NCBI GenBank assembly: GCA_020850355.1
Contig: JADZEX010000037.1
Coordinates: 239,045-303,044, forward strand
Origin: Fimbriimonadaceae bacterium
Lineage (GTDB): Bacteria > Armatimonadota > UBA10988
Length of the DNA: 64,000 bases
Reading direction: 5' to 3'
Below are positions 51,020-59,587 of this stretch, one piece after another. The notes beneath the pieces are model-generated. The model saw only the letters and a program-made list of their open reading frames with translations, was not told where the DNA came from and ran no database searches. A program made the position numbers and the translations under genes. Positions within the stretch are counted from its first letter, which is position 1, and every line of letters begins with the position of its first letter.

Positions 51020-51942
51020 TCCGTCACCTCGGTCAATTTCTCGGCGTCACTCACCCGAAGCTCGCCAGAGATGAGTTGGGGCAGCAGGGCATTGCGGACG
51101 GCAGCGAGTGTGCGCGACTGAACTACGCGATGCCAGGTGCTCCCGACGATCGGCCCGATCACAGGGTCCACCGCGCGCAACAGTGCGGGCGGCGCAACGG
51201 CGAGCTTCGCATCCGGCAGGTGGTGCCGCTGGATATGACCCATGGTCGTCGCCTTGCCCGCCGCGATGTGTCGGAAGTCGTCGAGGTGCTGATGGATCCC
51301 GAGAAAGCAAAGCCACCGGGGGTGCTTGTCCGAGGTCACCTTGAACAAGTGCTGGTTCAGGGCACCTGGCCCGCCAGCCCAGAAGCGGCACTCCAGCGAG
51401 CCGGACCACGTAAGCAAGACGTCTCCATTCCGGACAACGTAGTTGGCCTGAAGGTCCGCGCTGGCACGATCTGCGCCGACAGCGTTGCCCGCGCGCAGTT
51501 GGGCGATCTTGATCACAGGCAGCGATCGCCCGTCGGCCGGCGGGTGCTTCTGCAGCGCCAGCCCGTTTGGGAATCGTGCGATCTGGTCGAGGCTCTTCAC
51601 CCCCCACCCCTCCGGAATCTCGCCGAGTTCGGAGTCGACAAGGCGGGCGGGGAAGAGGTCGGCGAGGGGCTGGGGGAGGCCGGGGTCGCGGCCTTCGGCC
51701 TGGGCGCGGTACTCGTCGGGGTCTTCGGTGTCGGCGCCTTGGGCCTGTTCGGCCAAGAGCGCGGCGTGCTTCTCTTCGACGGCGTCGGCGATGTACTTCA
51801 GGAACAGCAGGCCGAGGCAGACATGCTTGTACTCGGCGGCGTCCATGCTGCCGCGCAGGGCGTCGGCCATCTGCCAGAGCTGGCCTTCGTAGCCGACGGT
51901 GGCGGCCGAGGCCGCGGTAGCCGGCTGGGCTGTCCTGCGCAC
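51016..51942 (-). CDS. Chimera: HsdM N-terminus joined to the C-terminal half of HsdS
   Basis: GTG at 51942 lies 5 bases after GGAGG (a TTG at 51945 is possible). Of 308 residues, about 15-80 are the helical N-terminus of HsdM ('[20 protein letters not shown]', '[12 protein letters not shown]'). From about 88 the protein is HsdS: '[20 protein letters not shown]' is the usual junction before the second target-recognition domain, followed by that domain and the terminal helix ('[20 protein letters not shown]'). The methyltransferase core (NPPY) and the first recognition domain are absent. It cannot methylate DNA. It could still bind a half-site or HsdM-like helices, or be a deletion scar. Confidence 0.78.
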   Translation of the reverse strand: MRRTAQPATAASAATVGYEGQLWQMADALRGSMDAAEYKHVCLGLLFLKYIADAVEEKHAALLAEQAQGADTEDPDEYRAQAEGRDPGLPQPLADLFPARLVDSELGEIPEGWGVKSLDQIARFPNGLALQKHPPADGRSLPVIKIAQLRAGNAVGADRASADLQANYVVRNGDVLLTWSGSLECRFWAGGPGALNQHLFKVTSDKHPRWLCFLGIHQHLDDFRHIAAGKATTMGHIQRHHLPDAKLAVAPPALLRAVDPVIGPIVGSTWHRVVQSRTLAAVRNALLPQLISGELRVSDAEKLTEVTE

Positions 51943-51986
51943 CAAGTCCTCCGTTCGCCAGTGACGGCTGGTGTTTCGCCGGACAG

Positions 51987-53996
51987 TCAGGCGTTCCTGC
52001 CCACCCGCACCGCCACCACCACCACCCCCTGCGGTGGGATGCGGACCGTGAACTGGCTGCCCTGGGGGCGGACGCGGACCAGGGGGAACTCGGTGACCAC
52101 CCGCAACTCGGCGATTGGCGCGCCGTAGTCGATGGTCGGCTGGACGTACCAGTCGCGCTTGCTGCGGATGGCCAGGCGCTGCCAGCCGTCGGCCTGGCGT
52201 TGGGTGAGCAGGGTCACATCGTCGCCGCAGGTGCTGGCGCGCGGGCCGGCGGCCAAGTGCTGCAACAGCGACGCCACGGCGGTCAGGAACGACGGGCTGG
52301 GCAGGCGCTGCTGCAGGTGCGTCCAGTAATACCAGTCATCGTGGATGGACAGCAGGTCGGCCAGCCAGTGGTCGCCGCTGGGTGTGGCGGGCAGCGCCGC
52401 GGGCGCCGGCGGCTGGGCGCCGTAGACGCGGCACTCGAGGGGCTCGACCGGCATGGTGTCGCGAATGGTCAGCGCGGCGGGTGGCCAGGCCCGCAGGTCG
52501 CGGCCGAGCACCAGCAGCGGGGCGGTGCGGGCCAGCACGGCGGCGCGTTCGGCGGCTGGCAACAGGTCGCCGTGGAGCACCAGCAACGGGCCGGCGTGGG
52601 CGTCCAGATGCTCGCTGCGGACCGCGCTGTGGACCGGCGCGCCGAGGGTCTGCAGTTCGAACAGCAGGCGATGCGCCAAGGGCAGGCGACTCGCGGTGAA
52701 GGCGGCCGGCTCGGCCTCGCGGGCGGCGTCGGACCAGAGCAGCGTGACCCCGTCGACCGCGGTCGGCAGCGGCCCGAAAGACTGCTCCCAACGCTCCCGC
52801 AGCCAGGCCCATTCGCGCGGCAGCAGCCCGTCGCCGAGGCAGACCAGCAGCCCATCGGCGGCCGGGCGGGGACCGTCGGGGGTGACCAGGAACTGGTTCG
52901 CCAGCGAGTCGATGTCGCGCTCCAGCAGCGCCGGCGTGTGGCGCAGGGCGTCCCACTGCTCGCAGATGTCGTGGACGTTGTGCAAGAAGATCAGCTTGGT
53001 CTGCGGCACATCGGCCCGGATCAGCAGCAGGCCGCTGATGAAGTCGAAGGGCAGACTCTCGCGCTGGCACTCGCGCTCCAACCAGAGCCCGGCCGCGGCG
53101 GTCTCGACGACGATGCCGTCGACGCCGGCGGCGGCGATGCGGCGGTAGTCGACGCCGTAGCGGTAGAGCGACTCGACCGGCGCGCGGCCCCACGAGGAGT
53201 TGATCACCGCGCGCTTGCCGTCGCTGTGGAGGGCCGTCAGCACCTTCTGCCAGAACTGCGTCCAGCGGTCGGACCAGAACGCGATCCAGTCGCTGCGGCG
53301 GTGCTGCCAGAGCCACCGGCCGCGGGCCGCAACGGCCGGCTGGACATCGCCGCAGACCGCCTGCAACTCCGGCTCCACGGCGGCGTCACCCCGGGCCAGC
53401 AGCCAGTCGCGGAACTGCCCCAACAGGTCGTCGCTGAGGCTGACCCGCCAGAGCGGCCCGCCCAACGGCCCCCAGCCATCGGCGCCGTGCCAGCCGTCGA
53501 AGCCGTAGTAGTCCAGGACGCGGCGCAACTGCGCCACCCAGTAGTCCTCGAAGTAGCTGCCGTCGGCCAGCCGCGCCAGGGCACAGAGGCAGTGCGCCGG
53601 ACCGCAGTCGGCATAGACGGCCCGCACCTCGAGGTGGTCGCTGATCCACTCGTGGTGGAACTGGTCGCGGTAGTGGGCCGTGAAGACGGTCAGATAGACC
53701 TGCACACCGCGCGCCTGCAGCTCCCGCACCAGCTGCTGCAGCCCACGATTTGTCCAGACCTGCCGCTGCCGCTGCCGGCCGAACTCGTGGCCGTCGCGCG
53801 AGCAGTAGTCGGGCGCCAGCGCGAACTCCTCGGCGCGGTCGACATGCGACAGCACAAAGTCGGGCGAGGTCAGCAGCAGGCAAACGGCGTCCGGCGTGAA
53901 CCCCGCGGCGGCCAGGTACTCGCCGACCCCAGCATCGGCCCCGGTGGCGTCGAAACCGATCAGCTCGGTCCAGATCCAGCGTTCGGGAGTGCGCAT
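51987..53996 (-). CDS. Large TIM-barrel, glycosidase-like protein, cytoplasmic
   Basis: The 669-residue protein has no signal peptide ([19 protein letters not shown]). The N-terminal 350 residues look like a TIM barrel ('[16 protein letters not shown]', '[18 protein letters not shown]', '[12 protein letters not shown]'). A Rossmann-like, amidotransferase-type stretch follows at about 400-520 ('[19 protein letters not shown]'), and a beta-rich end. This layout is like uncharacterised GHL/GH42-like proteins. Function unknown. It ends 41 bases before the restriction-derived operon and begins 42 bases after the HEPN gene, all on one strand. Confidence 0.65.
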   Translation of the reverse strand: MRTPERWIWTELIGFDATGADAGVGEYLAAAGFTPDAVCLLLTSPDFVLSHVDRAEEFALAPDYCSRDGHEFGRQRQRQVWTNRGLQQLVRELQARGVQVYLTVFTAHYRDQFHHEWISDHLEVRAVYADCGPAHCLCALARLADGSYFEDYWVAQLRRVLDYYGFDGWHGADGWGPLGGPLWRVSLSDDLLGQFRDWLLARGDAAVEPELQAVCGDVQPAVAARGRWLWQHRRSDWIAFWSDRWTQFWQKVLTALHSDGKRAVINSSWGRAPVESLYRYGVDYRRIAAAGVDGIVVETAAAGLWLERECQRESLPFDFISGLLLIRADVPQTKLIFLHNVHDICEQWDALRHTPALLERDIDSLANQFLVTPDGPRPAADGLLVCLGDGLLPREWAWLRERWEQSFGPLPTAVDGVTLLWSDAAREAEPAAFTASRLPLAHRLLFELQTLGAPVHSAVRSEHLDAHAGPLLVLHGDLLPAAERAAVLARTAPLLVLGRDLRAWPPAALTIRDTMPVEPLECRVYGAQPPAPAALPATPSGDHWLADLLSIHDDWYYWTHLQQRLPSPSFLTAVASLLQHLAAGPRASTCGDDVTLLTQRQADGWQRLAIRSKRDWYVQPTIDYGAPIAELRVVTEFPLVRVRPQGSQFTVRIPPQGVVVVAVRVGRNA

Positions 53997-54038
53997 GCCG
54001 CGCTCTTCGGCGGAGCGGCCGGGGGACCTGCCAGCGAG

Positions 54039-54569
54039 TCAGGTCTGCTCCGTCAGCTCGCTGAGCGAAACCAGTCTGGCCAGGCCATCGACAACCTGGC
54101 GGGCCAACTTGAGCCACTGCTCACAGCGTGCGGGGTCGGCGAAGATCGGGTGGCCGGCCGGGATCAGCGCCCACTCGCCTTGGACCTGCCAGGGGTACTC
54201 GGTGTTGGGCAGGTCCAGGCGCCGGACGCCCAGCGCACCGGGGGTCAGTTCGAGCAGCTCGCGGATGGCTTGCCGCCGCTCCAAGGTGAACAGTCGGCTG
54301 AGGTGCGGCAGGTGCGCGGCGTGACGAACCGTCCGCGGCTGGCAGAGCAGCAACAGGTAACGGTCCGGGCGGTGCCCCATCGCGAACTCGGTGCGGTTCA
54401 GGACCAGGTAGCCCTTGATGCTCTTCTCGATGGCCTGGCTGCATAGCGCCGCCAGGTGGCAGCCGGCGTCGCCCTCCAGCAACGGCTCGGGCCGACGCCA
54501 GAGGGCCCGCGCAACGCGCAGGTCGCTGCCGGCTTGCTCCAACCAACGCCGCGCAGCGGTGCTAGCCAC
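54039..54569 (-). CDS. HEPN-domain protein
   Basis: GTG at 54569 overlaps the end of the preceding gene by 8 bases. The 176-residue protein has the HEPN pattern 'LAALCSQAIEKSIKGYLVLN' and an R-x6-H motif (R59...H66 in 'NRTEFAMGH'), the RNase signature of active HEPN proteins (R-x4-6-H). HEPN proteins cut RNA or serve as the toxin of HEPN/MNT pairs. The coupled upstream gene, read as its partner, is not a recognisable nucleotidyltransferase. Confidence 0.78.
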   Translation of the reverse strand: MASTAARRWLEQAGSDLRVARALWRRPEPLLEGDAGCHLAALCSQAIEKSIKGYLVLNRTEFAMGHRPDRYLLLLCQPRTVRHAAHLPHLSRLFTLERRQAIRELLELTPGALGVRRLDLPNTEYPWQVQGEWALIPAGHPIFADPARCEQWLKLARQVVDGLARLVSLSELTEQT

Positions 54570-54936
54570 CGAGGACCGCGGTCCGGAGCTGCTCGGCGAG
54601 GTCGCTCTGGTCGCTGTAGACCACCTGCCCAGAGCGCGCTGCAGCAATCACCGCGTCGCCGCGAACCACCGCGCCGAGGGCCTGCGCCGGGCTGCCGAGG
54701 TAGAGATGCAGCCGGCCCAGGAACAGCAGGTTGGCAGACGGCTCGAACTCGGCGTGCAGCAACTCGTCCGTGTCGTCGCCGGGGAACTCGTCTAGCACCT
54801 CCAAGAGGTGGATGTCGGGCCCGGTCCCGGCCGGATCGAAGCGAATCACCAGCCGCAGAGTCTCGGTGGTACGCTGCCGGTGAGCTGCCACCAACTGCTC
54901 CACCGCCCGGTCGTTGATCTCCTGCACCGTGGTCAT
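54562..54936 (-). CDS. Small unknown partner of the HEPN gene
   Basis: ATG at 54936 follows GGAGG and encodes 124 residues. There is no GS-x10-DxD nucleotidyltransferase motif, although 'DIHLLEVLDEFPGDD' and the terminal 'GQVVYSDQSDLAEQL' faintly recall MNT antitoxins. Overlap with the HEPN gene shows that the two are made together. It may be an antitoxin-like binder, but this is not proven by sequence. Confidence 0.7.
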   Translation of the reverse strand: MTTVQEINDRAVEQLVAAHRQRTTETLRLVIRFDPAGTGPDIHLLEVLDEFPGDDTDELLHAEFEPSANLLFLGRLHLYLGSPAQALGAVVRGDAVIAAARSGQVVYSDQSDLAEQLRTAVLGG

Positions 54937-55128
54937 CGCCGCCTCCAGCTGTCCCCTGCCCTGGCCCGCTGCAGGCAGTGTAGAAGCCGTCCAACAGCCT
55001 GTCAACGGACCCGTCGCGACGCGCAGCGTGACAAGCGGCCCGCACGCGCTCCGGGGAGTCAGCCCGCTCGCGCCGCCCGTGGCAGGACCCGGCGGGCCCG
55101 GCGCCAATCACACCGTTCGAGAACCGCG

Positions 55129-56499
55129 ATGCGCCGCTGCTGCTGTTGTCTGGTGCTGTTGCTGGGCTGCCTCACTGCTGGGAGATCCGCCGTGCCGAGC
55201 TTGCGTGTCGATCCGACTGGCCGCTACCTGCAGACCGCCACCGGCGAGCCCTTCTTCTACCTCGGCGATACGGCCTGGGAGCTGTTTCACCGACTCGACC
55301 GCGCGGAGGCCGACGAGTATCTGCGGGACCGCGCGGCGAAGGGCTACACAGTCATCCAGGCGGTCGTGCTGGCCGAGTTTGCCGGGCTGGTGGAGCCGAA
55401 CCGCGACGGCTTCTTGCCGCTGATCGATAACGACCCGGCGCGACCGAACCCGGACTACTTCAAGCTGGTCGACGACCTCGTCGCCCGCGCCAACGAGCTG
55501 GGGCTGGTGGTCGGGATGCTGCCGACCTGGGGCGACAAGGTCAACAAGAAGTGGGGCCAGGGGCCAGAGATCTTCACCCCGGCCAACGCCCGGGTCTACG
55601 GCCGCTGGTTGGGGCAGCGCTATCGCGAGGCCGGTCTGATTTGGATCAGCGGCGGCGACCGCAACTGCGAGAGCGACACGCACCGCGCGATCTACGGGGC
55701 GCTGGCCGAGGGGCTGCGGGAGGGCGACGGCGGGGCGCACCTGATCACCTACCATCCCCAGGGCGGCGCGAGTTCGACGCGCGACTTCCACGGCGCGGCC
55801 TGGCTCGACTTCAACATGCTGCAGTCAGGGCACAGCGCGCCCAACACGCCGAACTACCGGATGCTGGCGGCCGATTACGCCCGCCAGCCGTCCAAGCCGT
55901 GCCTCGACGGCGAGCCGAACTACGAGGACCACCCCATCGACTGGAAGCCCGCCCAGGGCTGGTTCGGCGATTGGGATGTGCGCAAGCTGGCCTGGTGGGG
56001 CGTGCTGGCCGGCGCCTGTGGGCACACCTACGGCTGTCACGACATCTGGCAGTTCTGGCAGCCGGGTCGGCAGCCGGTCAGCAGCGCTCGCACCACCTGG
56101 CGTGTGGCGTTGCAGTGCCCAGGCGCGGCGCAGGTGCAGTACGTCCGCTGGCTGCTGCAGTCGCGGCCCTACTTCAGCCGGATCCCCGACCCGGAGCTGC
56201 TGGCGGCGGCACCGACCGAGCCGGCCGCGGTCTGTCAGGCCGCCCGCGACCGCGACGGCAGTTGGGCCGTGGTCTACTCCGCCAGCGGCGAGCCTTTCAC
56301 GATGCGCCTGGGCCGCTTGCGGACCACCACCTGCCGGGTCTGGTGGTTCGACCCCCGCAACGGCCGGGCGACCGATGCGGGGGTCCAGCAACTGCCGGCC
56401 GAGGCGCTGTTCACGCCGCCGACCCGCGGTGCCGGGCAGGACTGGGTGCTGGTGTTGGACGATCCCGCGGCGGGCTACCGCCCGCCGGGGAGCCGCTGA
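55129..56499 (+). CDS. Secreted DUF4038 (GH140-like) glycosidase
   Basis: ATG at 55129 opens a signal peptide (MRRCCCCLVLLLGCLTAG, with four cysteines in a row). The 456-residue protein matches DUF4038, the family of apiosidase-like GH140 enzymes. 'LQTATGEPFFYLGDTAWELF' is its signature start, 'ISGGDRNCES' and 'LDGEPNYEDHPI' carry the likely catalytic Asp and Glu, and the end is the collagen-binding-like domain PF12904 type. It should remove a terminal sugar from pectic or similar glycan outside the cell. Confidence 0.88.
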   Translation: MRRCCCCLVLLLGCLTAGRSAVPSLRVDPTGRYLQTATGEPFFYLGDTAWELFHRLDRAEADEYLRDRAAKGYTVIQAVVLAEFAGLVEPNRDGFLPLIDNDPARPNPDYFKLVDDLVARANELGLVVGMLPTWGDKVNKKWGQGPEIFTPANARVYGRWLGQRYREAGLIWISGGDRNCESDTHRAIYGALAEGLREGDGGAHLITYHPQGGASSTRDFHGAAWLDFNMLQSGHSAPNTPNYRMLAADYARQPSKPCLDGEPNYEDHPIDWKPAQGWFGDWDVRKLAWWGVLAGACGHTYGCHDIWQFWQPGRQPVSSARTTWRVALQCPGAAQVQYVRWLLQSRPYFSRIPDPELLAAAPTEPAAVCQAARDRDGSWAVVYSASGEPFTMRLGRLRTTTCRVWWFDPRNGRATDAGVQQLPAEALFTPPTRGAGQDWVLVLDDPAAGYRPPGSR

Positions 56500-56505
56500 G
56501 AGCGC

Positions 56506-56976
56506 TCAGTCAGCCAGCGCCGCGGCGGCGGCCTCAACCGCGTCGATGATCTTCTGGTAACCGGTGCAGCGGCAGAGGTTGCCGGCCAAGTGGAATCGGA
56601 TCTCGTCGCGAGTCGGGCGGGGCTGTTCGTCGAGTAGCGCCTTCGCCGCCAGGATCATGCCTGGCGTGCAGATCCCGCACTGCAGCGCGCCGTGCTGCCG
56701 GAAGGCCTCCTGCAGGGGATGCAGTTGCCCCTGCTGCGCCAGGCCTTCGATGGTTGTGATGGCGCTGCCGACGGCTTCGACCGCCAGCATCAGGCAGGAG
56801 TTGACGGCCCGCCCGTCGACCAGCACCGTGCAGGCGCCGCACTCGCCGTTGCCGCAACCCTCTTTGGTGCCGGTCAACTGCAGCCCGTCACGCAGCGCGT
56901 CGAGCAGGCGGGTCCGCGGCTCGACGGTCACCTCGCGCGGTTGTCCATTGATCTGAAGGGTAATCACCTGCTTCAC
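56506..56976 (-). CDS. [2Fe-2S] subunit of a molybdenum hydroxylase (CoxS/YagT-like)
   Basis: GTG at 56976 overlaps the preceding FAD-subunit stop by 4 bases. The 156-residue protein has both cluster motifs: 'GCGNGECGAC' for the plant-type [2Fe-2S] site and 'CGICTPGM'...'CRCTGY' for the second. It passes electrons from the molybdenum subunit to FAD in xanthine-dehydrogenase or CO-dehydrogenase type enzymes. No molybdenum subunit gene follows. Confidence 0.95.
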   Translation of the reverse strand: MKQVITLQINGQPREVTVEPRTRLLDALRDGLQLTGTKEGCGNGECGACTVLVDGRAVNSCLMLAVEAVGSAITTIEGLAQQGQLHPLQEAFRQHGALQCGICTPGMILAAKALLDEQPRPTRDEIRFHLAGNLCRCTGYQKIIDAVEAAAAALAD

Positions 56977-57839
56977 AACGCCGCCTCCGCCTGCGCCAAG
57001 GCCTGCCGCAACCCGCGGCGGGTCAACTCGCCGACCATCGCCCGCCGGTAGAGCGCGCTGCAGCGCTTGTCGTCGATGGGGCTGCTGGCGACCTGGGCCG
57101 CCTCGGCGGCGGCGGCGAGCGCGTCCTCGTCAAGCCGCCGACCGGCCAGCAGAGCCGTCAGATCCACTTCCACCGGGGTCGGCGCGACGGCGCCGAGGCC
57201 CAATCGCGCGCTGGCCACGGTGCCGTCGGCCGCCAGGCTGAGCGCCGCGGCGACCCCGACAAAGGCGATGTCCATCGCCTGGCGGGTCGCCAGCTTGGTG
57301 TACCAGCTGCCGCTGCGCGGCGGCGGCGCGGGGAGCAGCACGCGGCGGATCAGCTCCGCGGGCTGTAGCCGGTGACGCCCCGGACCGACGAAGAACTCGC
57401 TCAGCGGCAGCTCCCGCCGTCCGGCCGGGCCGAGCAACTCCAGCCGCGCCCCGAGCGCCAGCAGGGCCGGCGGCGTGTCGGCGGCTGGGGAGGCCGTGCC
57501 GAGGTTGCCGGCCAGGGTGGCCCGGTTGCGGATGGCGACGCCACCCACCGCGCTGGCGCCCTGCGCCAGGGCCTGCCAACGGGCAGCGACCGCCGGATGG
57601 CGCTCCAGCTCGCGGAGCTTCACGTTGGGGCCGACGGCCAGCGCGCCGTTGACCTCCAGGCCGGGCAGGTCGGTGGCGCGTTTGGCATCGAGCAGGCGGC
57701 CGAGCCGGAGCTTCTGGTCGGTCAGAAACACCAGCAGGTCGGTCCCACCAGCGAGCAGCCGGGTGCCGGCGGGGTCCTGCCCCAGCACGGCGACGGCCTC
57801 GGCAAGGGTCTCCACCCTCTGGTAGTCGAACGGCAACAT
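56973..57839 (-). CDS. FAD subunit of a molybdenum hydroxylase (CoxM-like)
   Basis: The 288-residue protein has the FAD-binding motifs 'LLAGGTDLLVFLTDQ' and 'IRNRATLAGNLGTASPAADT', plus the C-terminal CO-dehydrogenase flavoprotein domain. It works with the adjacent [2Fe-2S] subunit. The large molybdopterin subunit (about 750 residues) is missing from both sides, so it must be encoded elsewhere or has been lost. Confidence 0.93.
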   Translation of the reverse strand: MLPFDYQRVETLAEAVAVLGQDPAGTRLLAGGTDLLVFLTDQKLRLGRLLDAKRATDLPGLEVNGALAVGPNVKLRELERHPAVAARWQALAQGASAVGGVAIRNRATLAGNLGTASPAADTPPALLALGARLELLGPAGRRELPLSEFFVGPGRHRLQPAELIRRVLLPAPPPRSGSWYTKLATRQAMDIAFVGVAAALSLAADGTVASARLGLGAVAPTPVEVDLTALLAGRRLDEDALAAAAEAAQVASSPIDDKRCSALYRRAMVGELTRRGLRQALAQAEAAL

Positions 57840-57891
57840 GGCGGTCGTGCTCTCGATGCTGCTAGCTTGACGCCGGTCGGCGCCGGCGTCG

Positions 57892-58992
57892 TCAGGGCAA
57901 CGGCGACCCGAGCAGGCCGTCGTCGTAGAAGATGGACTGGTAGTCGCGTTCGGCCAACCAACGCACGGCTTCTTCCACCCGCTGCTCCGCGTCGGGCTGG
58001 AAGTGGCGGGGCAGGAACGGGCAGAAGTACTGCTCGTGGATCATCACCTCCATGAGCTGCCGGCGGTGCGGGTTGGCGTAGACCAGGTCCAGCCGCGGCT
58101 GGATCTCAGCGGGCGGGTAACTGTTGCAGACCAGGTCGTGCTTGATGAACCAGAGCCCGTTGGAGTGATCGCGCCAGGCGTCGCGGGCGCTGAGATGGGC
58201 ACAGTGCGCGGCGTCGAGGTAGTAGCCGACCCGTGGGCCGGGTGGCAGGCCGTCGCGGTCGTCTTCGTAGGTCAGGCAGTAGCCCGCCAGGCCGCGCAGA
58301 CCACGCTGCGCCAAAGCGGTGCAAGCCTCCCAGGTCGCCTCGCCCCAGTGGATGGTGGTGAACTGCGACAGGCTGCCCTCGCCGGCGAAGCGGACGATCT
58401 CGTTGGTGATCCGATCGTAGTCGGCCAGCACCTGCTCCGCGGACGCCCCCAGATACGGCTTCGCCGGCTCGTCGGCGGCGGCGTGAAAGGTCAGCTTCAA
58501 CCAGTCGGCGTGCTCCGCCCATTCGCCCTTCCAGCGGTCGGGCAACTGCGGCAACTCAAAGCCGCCGGGCTCACCCCAGTAGATGTTGTGCTGCACCCGC
58601 AGGCCGTACTCGCGGTGCAGCCGGCGCCAGAAGGCGAGGTAGGGGTTGTCGAACAGACTCGCCGGCTGCCGCACCGCCAGGTCCTTCAGGAACTGGATGT
58701 TGTCGTCGGTCGAGTAACGGTAGCGCCGCGGCGCGTGGCGATCCCAGTAGACCACCGCCTGCTGCCGCTGCTCGCCACAGACGGCGGTCAGGGTGTTGCT
58801 GACCGCTGTCAGCGGCACCTCCACCGCGAACACGCCGGCATCGGCCTGAGTCGACAGCCCGTTGACCGTCACGACACTTTGCGGCGGTGCGGTTCCTCGG
58901 ACGGTAACCCAGAGCTCGGCGGTGGTCTGGCGGCCGTCGTGGTAGTTCAGCAAATCGCCGTCCAGAGGCGAGGTCAGGCGCAGGTCGGGCAT
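57892..58992 (-). CDS. Polysaccharide-deacetylase-like protein of unknown function
   Basis: ATG at 58992 is preceded by GGAG. The 366-residue protein starts with a short Ig-like beta domain (about 1-90) and then 'RYSTDDNIQFLKDLAVRQ', which recalls the S-x-DD-N entry of NodB-like deacetylases. 'LRVQHNIYWGEPGG', 'HADWLKLTFHAAADEPAKP' and 'TTIHWGEATWE' have His and Asp/Glu residues that could bind metal. No signal peptide is seen. The substrate is not known, and the family call is only a likeness. Confidence 0.6.
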   Translation of the reverse strand: MPDLRLTSPLDGDLLNYHDGRQTTAELWVTVRGTAPPQSVVTVNGLSTQADAGVFAVEVPLTAVSNTLTAVCGEQRQQAVVYWDRHAPRRYRYSTDDNIQFLKDLAVRQPASLFDNPYLAFWRRLHREYGLRVQHNIYWGEPGGFELPQLPDRWKGEWAEHADWLKLTFHAAADEPAKPYLGASAEQVLADYDRITNEIVRFAGEGSLSQFTTIHWGEATWEACTALAQRGLRGLAGYCLTYEDDRDGLPPGPRVGYYLDAAHCAHLSARDAWRDHSNGLWFIKHDLVCNSYPPAEIQPRLDLVYANPHRRQLMEVMIHEQYFCPFLPRHFQPDAEQRVEEAVRWLAERDYQSIFYDDGLLGSPLP

Positions 58993-59373
58993 CGCTGGGC
59001 TCCGCGTCCGTCGGGCGGATTGGCCGCGCTGGGCGACTCCCCTGCCGAGGCGACGTCTCGCGGCCAAGAACCGCTTTGGAACGAGTTTCCTGGCTCTGGG
59101 AGCGGCTTGTCGGCGATATGTTGCGAAACTGTGAGCATCGGCCGTAGAAAGAGTAGCACCACCGTGGCCGATAGGGCATCATAGGAGTACGGAAGGCGCT
59201 GAAGTCAACCGCGGAAGCCGAAAGCGGCGGCTACGTCACTCGGCAGTCCGGTCGGCGGCAGGTGGCATCCGACCTTCGGGTCGCCCACAACTCGGCAGCC
59301 AGTTGGCCAGGCCGGGGCCGGACCGAGGCTCGTACCGCACGCGGTAGCGATAGCGTCAAGGCTGTTCGTGTCG

Positions 59374-59442
59374 AAAGGAGGCAGGGCGATGCGCTTGTAC
59401 CCCCGGCGCGGAACAACCGGGAGAATGCCGCCGGATGGCTAG
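59374..59442 (+). CDS. Possible 17-residue peptide with a strong ribosome site
   Basis: AAAGGAGG (59374-59381), the best Shine-Dalgarno sequence seen in the window, lies 7 bases before ATG at 59389. The frame encodes MRLYPRRGTTGRMPPDG and stops at 59442. It is very basic and has no known relative. The feature span includes the ribosome site. It may be a leader peptide, a small regulator or a chance frame; the only other support is the terminator-like hairpin 75 bases downstream on the same strand. Confidence 0.35.
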   Translation, partial: KGGRAMRLYPRRGTTGRMPPDG

Positions 59443-59516
59443 GCGAGGCGGCTCCCCTCCCGTGAGCGGTTGAGCTGCTTCGCGTCAGCAGGCCATTGTC
59501 AATCCATCCTCTTGCC

Positions 59517-59552
59517 ACCGGACCCCGAGGCCACAAGCCAGCGGGGTCCGGT
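59517..59552 (+). terminator. 11-bp hairpin followed by T-rich tail
   Basis: ACCGGACCCCG (59517-59527) pairs perfectly with CGGGGTCCGGT (59542-59552) around a 14-base loop. GTTGTTTG follows. This fits an intrinsic terminator on the + strand, yet no annotated + strand gene lies upstream within 2 kb, so it argues for a small transcript there. Confidence 0.6.
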
Positions 59553-59559
59553 GTTGTTT

Positions 59560-59580
59560 GGGGGGCGGTCACCGCCCCCC
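59560..59580 (-). terminator. GC-rich palindrome after the Gfo/Idh gene
   Basis: GGGGGGCGGT (59560-59569) and ACCGCCCCCC (59571-59580) form a 21-base perfect palindrome. It lies 8 bases past the stop of the reverse-strand Gfo/Idh gene and probably ends that transcript. There is no T-tract on that side. Confidence 0.5.
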
Positions 59581-59587
59581 GTACAGC

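Larger units (their letters stand above)
58993..59587. other. 595-base intergenic region with a small-transcript-like element
   Basis: This is the longest gap in the window. The left part (58993-59200) shows nothing definite beyond a weak 7-bp inverted repeat, ATCGGCC/GGCCGAT (59137-59143 and 59166-59172). The right part holds the short frame at 59389-59442 with a strong ribosome site and the hairpins at 59517-59580. No known riboswitch or RNA family is recognised. Confidence 0.6.

Noticed and set aside
51016..51942. A normal HsdS specificity subunit
   Set aside because: The first recognition domain is absent and the N-terminus is plainly HsdM.
59137..59172. 7-bp inverted repeat as an operator
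   Set aside because: The arms are short and the spacing long (22 bases), which is common by chance in GC-rich sequence.
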